Shown in pieces: positions 15,478 through 17,491 of a stretch of 17,491 nt of DNA. The stretch comes from JBQTJN01 sp052387095 (GTDB taxonomy: Bacteria > Pseudomonadota > Alphaproteobacteria > Micavibrionales > Micavibrionaceae). Below the pieces are notes generated by a model, which made no database searches, was not told the DNA's origin, and worked only from the letters and a program-made list of their open reading frames with translations. Made by a program: the position numbers and the translations under genes. The DNA is taken from assembly GCA_052387095.1 (NCBI GenBank), contig JBQTJN010000026.1, forward strand, positions 1-17,491. The letters run 5' to 3'. Position 1 is the first letter of the stretch. Every line of letters begins with the position of its first letter.

Positions 15478-16343
15478 AAAAAAGACGCAGCGGCAATTCC
15501 TGCAAGCAGAATCAAACCGAAATCCCGGTTGGATTTAAAAACCGCCAGCGCGCTGTCCACATCCTGTTCATCCCATTTCCTGATATTCATCGCCGCATAT
15601 AAAAACGCAGGCAATAAAAACAGCGCGGCCACCCATGTATGCACGGCCACAACGCAGGCTATGATCATGAATGCGAACGCGGCAGCGTAAAAAACTTTGA
15701 CCCATATCCTGCTCCGCTCGCCCAATTTCAAAGCGCTCGATTTAATCCCGGCCAGCGCGTCATCTTCCTTGTCCTGGTGCGCATAAATCGTGTCATAGCC
15801 GAGCGTCCAGAAAATGCCGCCGACATAGAGCAGCAGCGCCGGTAATTGCGGCACACCCGTCACCGCGCTCCAGCCCATCAGCGCGCCAAAATTAAACGTG
15901 AGCCCCAAAAAAGTCTGCGGCCACCATGTGAACCGCTTCATCAGGGGGTACGCCACGATAAAAGGCAGACTTAAGATCCCGAGCAGAACAGTCACCAGGT
16001 TCATCTGCCACAAAATCATCAGCGACAACACCAGCAACACGCACAAAAAAACCAGCGCCCCCGCAACACTCACATCTCCCGCCGCCAGCGGCCTTTGCTT
16101 CGTCCGCACCACGCGGCGGTCGAGATTGCGGTCCCACAGATCATTGATGATGCATCCTGCCGCCCTCATGAGTACGGCACCTATGCCGAACAGCACGAAT
16201 ACTTTCCAGTCCGCCGCGTTCATGCGTTGCACGCCGCCAGCCGCCAGCAATACCGCCCACCAGCCGGGCAGCAGCAGCAGCCAGATGCCGATGGGACGAT
16301 CCAGCCGCGCGAGGCGTATATAGGGATAAATATTCAGGACCAT
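15465..16343 (-). CDS. ubiA: 4-hydroxybenzoate polyprenyltransferase
   Basis: A 292-residue inner-membrane prenyltransferase that joins the polyprenyl tail to 4-hydroxybenzoate in ubiquinone synthesis. Both prenyl-diphosphate Mg2+ motifs are present: NDLWDRNLD (67-75) and DTIYAHQDKEDD (184-195). The start LARLDRPIGIWLLLLPGWW (11-29) is a family mark, and about eight membrane segments follow. Length matches the family (~290). Its last 13 bp lie inside the end of the glutamate dehydrogenase gene. It is divergent from rsmE across 114 bp, an arrangement I recall from other alphaproteobacteria. Confidence 0.95.
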   Translation of the reverse strand: MVLNIYPYIRLARLDRPIGIWLLLLPGWWAVLLAAGGVQRMNAADWKVFVLFGIGAVLMRAAGCIINDLWDRNLDRRVVRTKQRPLAAGDVSVAGALVFLCVLLVLSLMILWQMNLVTVLLGILSLPFIVAYPLMKRFTWWPQTFLGLTFNFGALMGWSAVTGVPQLPALLLYVGGIFWTLGYDTIYAHQDKEDDALAGIKSSALKLGERSRIWVKVFYAAAFAFMIIACVVAVHTWVAALFLLPAFLYAAMNIRKWDEQDVDSALAVFKSNRDFGLILLAGIAAASFFYSP

Positions 16344-16374
16344 GATTAAGTAAGTTTAATGTAAATCATCTTCA

Positions 16375-16401
16375 CATGTCACCCCCGCGCAGGCGGACAT
16401 G
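16375..16401. repeat. Imperfect palindrome of the REP/intergenic repeat type
   Basis: CATGTC (16375-16380) pairs with GACATG (16396-16401); inside, CGC (16386-16388) pairs with GCG (16393-16395). The form, a GTCA-like end around a CCCGCGCAGGCGG core, recalls the common GTCAT...CCCGC...GCGGG...ATGAC intergenic elements. It lies in the divergent ubiA/rsmE region and could affect either leader. It differs from the element at 147-185. Confidence 0.5.
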
Positions 16402-16457
16402 ACATTAATAAAAGCTTATGCATTGTTATAGACACTAAATATATGCTTTAAAGACTT

Positions 16458-17162
16458 ATGGCCTATTCCCCGGGATCGCCGCGACTCTACGTGACACAAG
16501 CCTTGCAGGCAGGCGCCGCCATCACGCTCGAAAAAGCGCAGGCCCATTACCTGAAAAACGTCATGCGCATGCAGGCGGGCGCAAGTCTTCGCCTCTTCAA
16601 CGGACAGCACGGAGAATACCGCGCCGAAATTACAGATTTTGCAAAAAACCACGCTGAGCTGGAACTTAAGGAACAAAACCGCCCGCAGCCCCCCGCGCGC
16701 GCTGCCCGGCACCTGATATTTTCCCCGATCAAAAAACACCGCATGGACTTTCTGGTTGAAAAAGCTGTAGAGCTCGGCGTCACGCATTTGCATCCCGCCC
16801 TCATGCAAAGGACCGAGCTTCGCAAAATCAACGAAGACCGCTTGCACGCACAGATCATTGAATCCGCCGAGCAATGCGAACGCCTCGATATTCCGGAACT
16901 GCTGCCGCTGCAACTTCTGCCGAATATTATCGGCGGATGGGCAGGTCCGGAAATTCTATGGGCCGCCGAACGTACGGAAGCGCCGCATATAAAATCGATT
17001 GAAAATAAAAGCGCTTTTCTGATCGGCCCCGAAGGCGGATTCACGCCGGAAGAAATCGAGGTTCTGGGGCGGCAAAAAAAAATCAGGGCCGTGTCGCTCA
17101 GCCCCGATATCCTGCGCGCTGAAACTGCTGCGCTTTATTGTCTGACAATTGCCTCGGCTTAA
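16458..17162 (+). CDS. rsmE: 16S rRNA m3U1498 methyltransferase
   Basis: A 234-residue SPOUT-class methyltransferase that uses S-adenosylmethionine to methylate U1498 of 16S rRNA. The N-terminal PUA-like domain includes HYLKNVMRMQAG (30-41) and FNGQHGEY; the knot domain has EKAVELGVTHLHP (101-113), ESAEQCERLDIPEL (135-148), LIGPEGGFTPEEI (188-200) and the final ILRAETAA (218-225). The knot loop normally reads L-G-P-R before I-L-R; here it is LSPD (214-217), losing a Gly and an Arg. It is somewhat shorter than the usual ~245. No strong ribosome site precedes the ATG. It is divergent from ubiA. Its TAA overlaps the stop of the convergent gene. gshA, which often follows rsmE in alphaproteobacteria, is not here. 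Confidence 0.93.
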   Translation: MAYSPGSPRLYVTQALQAGAAITLEKAQAHYLKNVMRMQAGASLRLFNGQHGEYRAEITDFAKNHAELELKEQNRPQPPARAARHLIFSPIKKHRMDFLVEKAVELGVTHLHPALMQRTELRKINEDRLHAQIIESAEQCERLDIPELLPLQLLPNIIGGWAGPEILWAAERTEAPHIKSIENKSAFLIGPEGGFTPEEIEVLGRQKKIRAVSLSPDILRAETAALYCLTIASA

Positions 17163-17491
17163 CTCAAACTATCTATAGCAAGATCTGGTGGAACAACCGG
17201 CTTTTCCTTATTGGTCTGGCTCAAGAAAATATTTCTAATAGACGAGTATGCTCTGCCTTCGGCTTCAAAACTGAAAACATGTTTAAGTTTTGTCCAGATG
17301 TCCCCTTTGTCCGGCATAGGGTTTTTATCCAGGTACTTGGTCGCAGTCTGTACAGTCTGCAAAACTTTTGAATCCCCAGCGCCCGGAATGCTGATCGGGT
17401 TACCGGCATTTATAACCCTATCGGCATTGGAAACCCATTCATCCATATTGTCATGGTTGTAGTCTTTGCCTGTTACCTTGCAATATCCCCA
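17159..17491 (-). CDS. Unrecognised protein, 3' part only
   Basis: The frame is open from the right edge to a TAA at 17161-17159, giving at least 110 residues; an ATG at 17446 (95 residues) is possible but the frame runs on without a stop above it, so this is probably the C-terminal part of a longer gene. The sequence is polar and soluble-looking with no membrane segment; it has NADRVINAGNPISIPGAGD near its middle and ends in a Pro-rich, acidic tail. I recognise no family. Its stop shares TTAA with the rsmE stop, as expected for a convergent gene. Composition by eye is less GC-rich than its neighbours. Confidence 0.5.
   Translation of the reverse strand, partial: WGYCKVTGKDYNHDNMDEWVSNADRVINAGNPISIPGAGDSKVLQTVQTATKYLDKNPMPDKGDIWTKLKHVFSFEAEGRAYSSIRNIFLSQTNKEKPVVPPDLAIDSLS

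Noticed and set aside
1..17491. CRISPR arrays, toxin-antitoxin pairs, phage or defence genes
   Set aside because: No regularly spaced repeats and no protein with motifs of these systems were found on either strand.

Overview
The window looks like chromosomal DNA of an alphaproteobacterium of moderate GC (roughly 50-55% by eye). The evidence is a 1,596-residue NAD-specific glutamate dehydrogenase of the 180-kDa class, a small SRP RNA directly upstream of dnaX-ybaB, a divergent ubiA/rsmE pair, and a 3-hydroxybutyrate dehydrogenase. It could belong to a Rhodospirillales- or Micavibrio-like lineage, but this is an impression from gene content and not a phylogeny. Gene density is high and no intact mobile element, integrase or CRISPR array is visible.

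Left part (1-3313): an edge region with three palindromic elements (76-185), then a leftward block read from right to left: ffs (SRP RNA, with a good promoter), dnaX, ybaB and xthA. This joins DNA replication and repair with nucleoid and secretion housekeeping. recR, which often follows ybaB, is not here; xthA takes its place. Going rightward from the same promoter region are a tRNA-Thr(CGT) gene whose anticodon stem is poorly paired, a short gene remnant, and a stand-alone YciE-type ferritin-like protein closed by a strong terminator.

Centre (4255-10590): a tight rightward operon bdhA-nhaA-kbl-tdh (gaps of 1, -4 and -4 nt). It combines hydroxybutyrate oxidation, Na+/H+ antiport and the two-step threonine-to-glycine pathway. 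A convergent secreted RcnB-like protein abuts tdh with no spare base. Divergent from it is a two-gene operon for a ResB-like membrane protein and a membrane-anchored TlpA/ResA-like thioredoxin, probably for thiol reduction in cytochrome c assembly; no CcsA/ResC partner is in the window.

Right part (10687-17491): the giant glutamate dehydrogenase gene, overlapping by 13 bp with convergent ubiA (ubiquinone synthesis). A short divergent region with a palindromic repeat separates ubiA from rsmE (16S rRNA methyltransferase). rsmE ends in a shared TTAA stop with an unrecognised leftward gene that runs off the window.

I did not find a clear new defence, secretion or mobile system. The points most worth a second look are the tRNA anticodon stem, the ResB-like/TlpA pair with a periplasmic CANC motif and no CcsA, the half-lost zinc site in DnaX, and the degraded ORF behind the tRNA.
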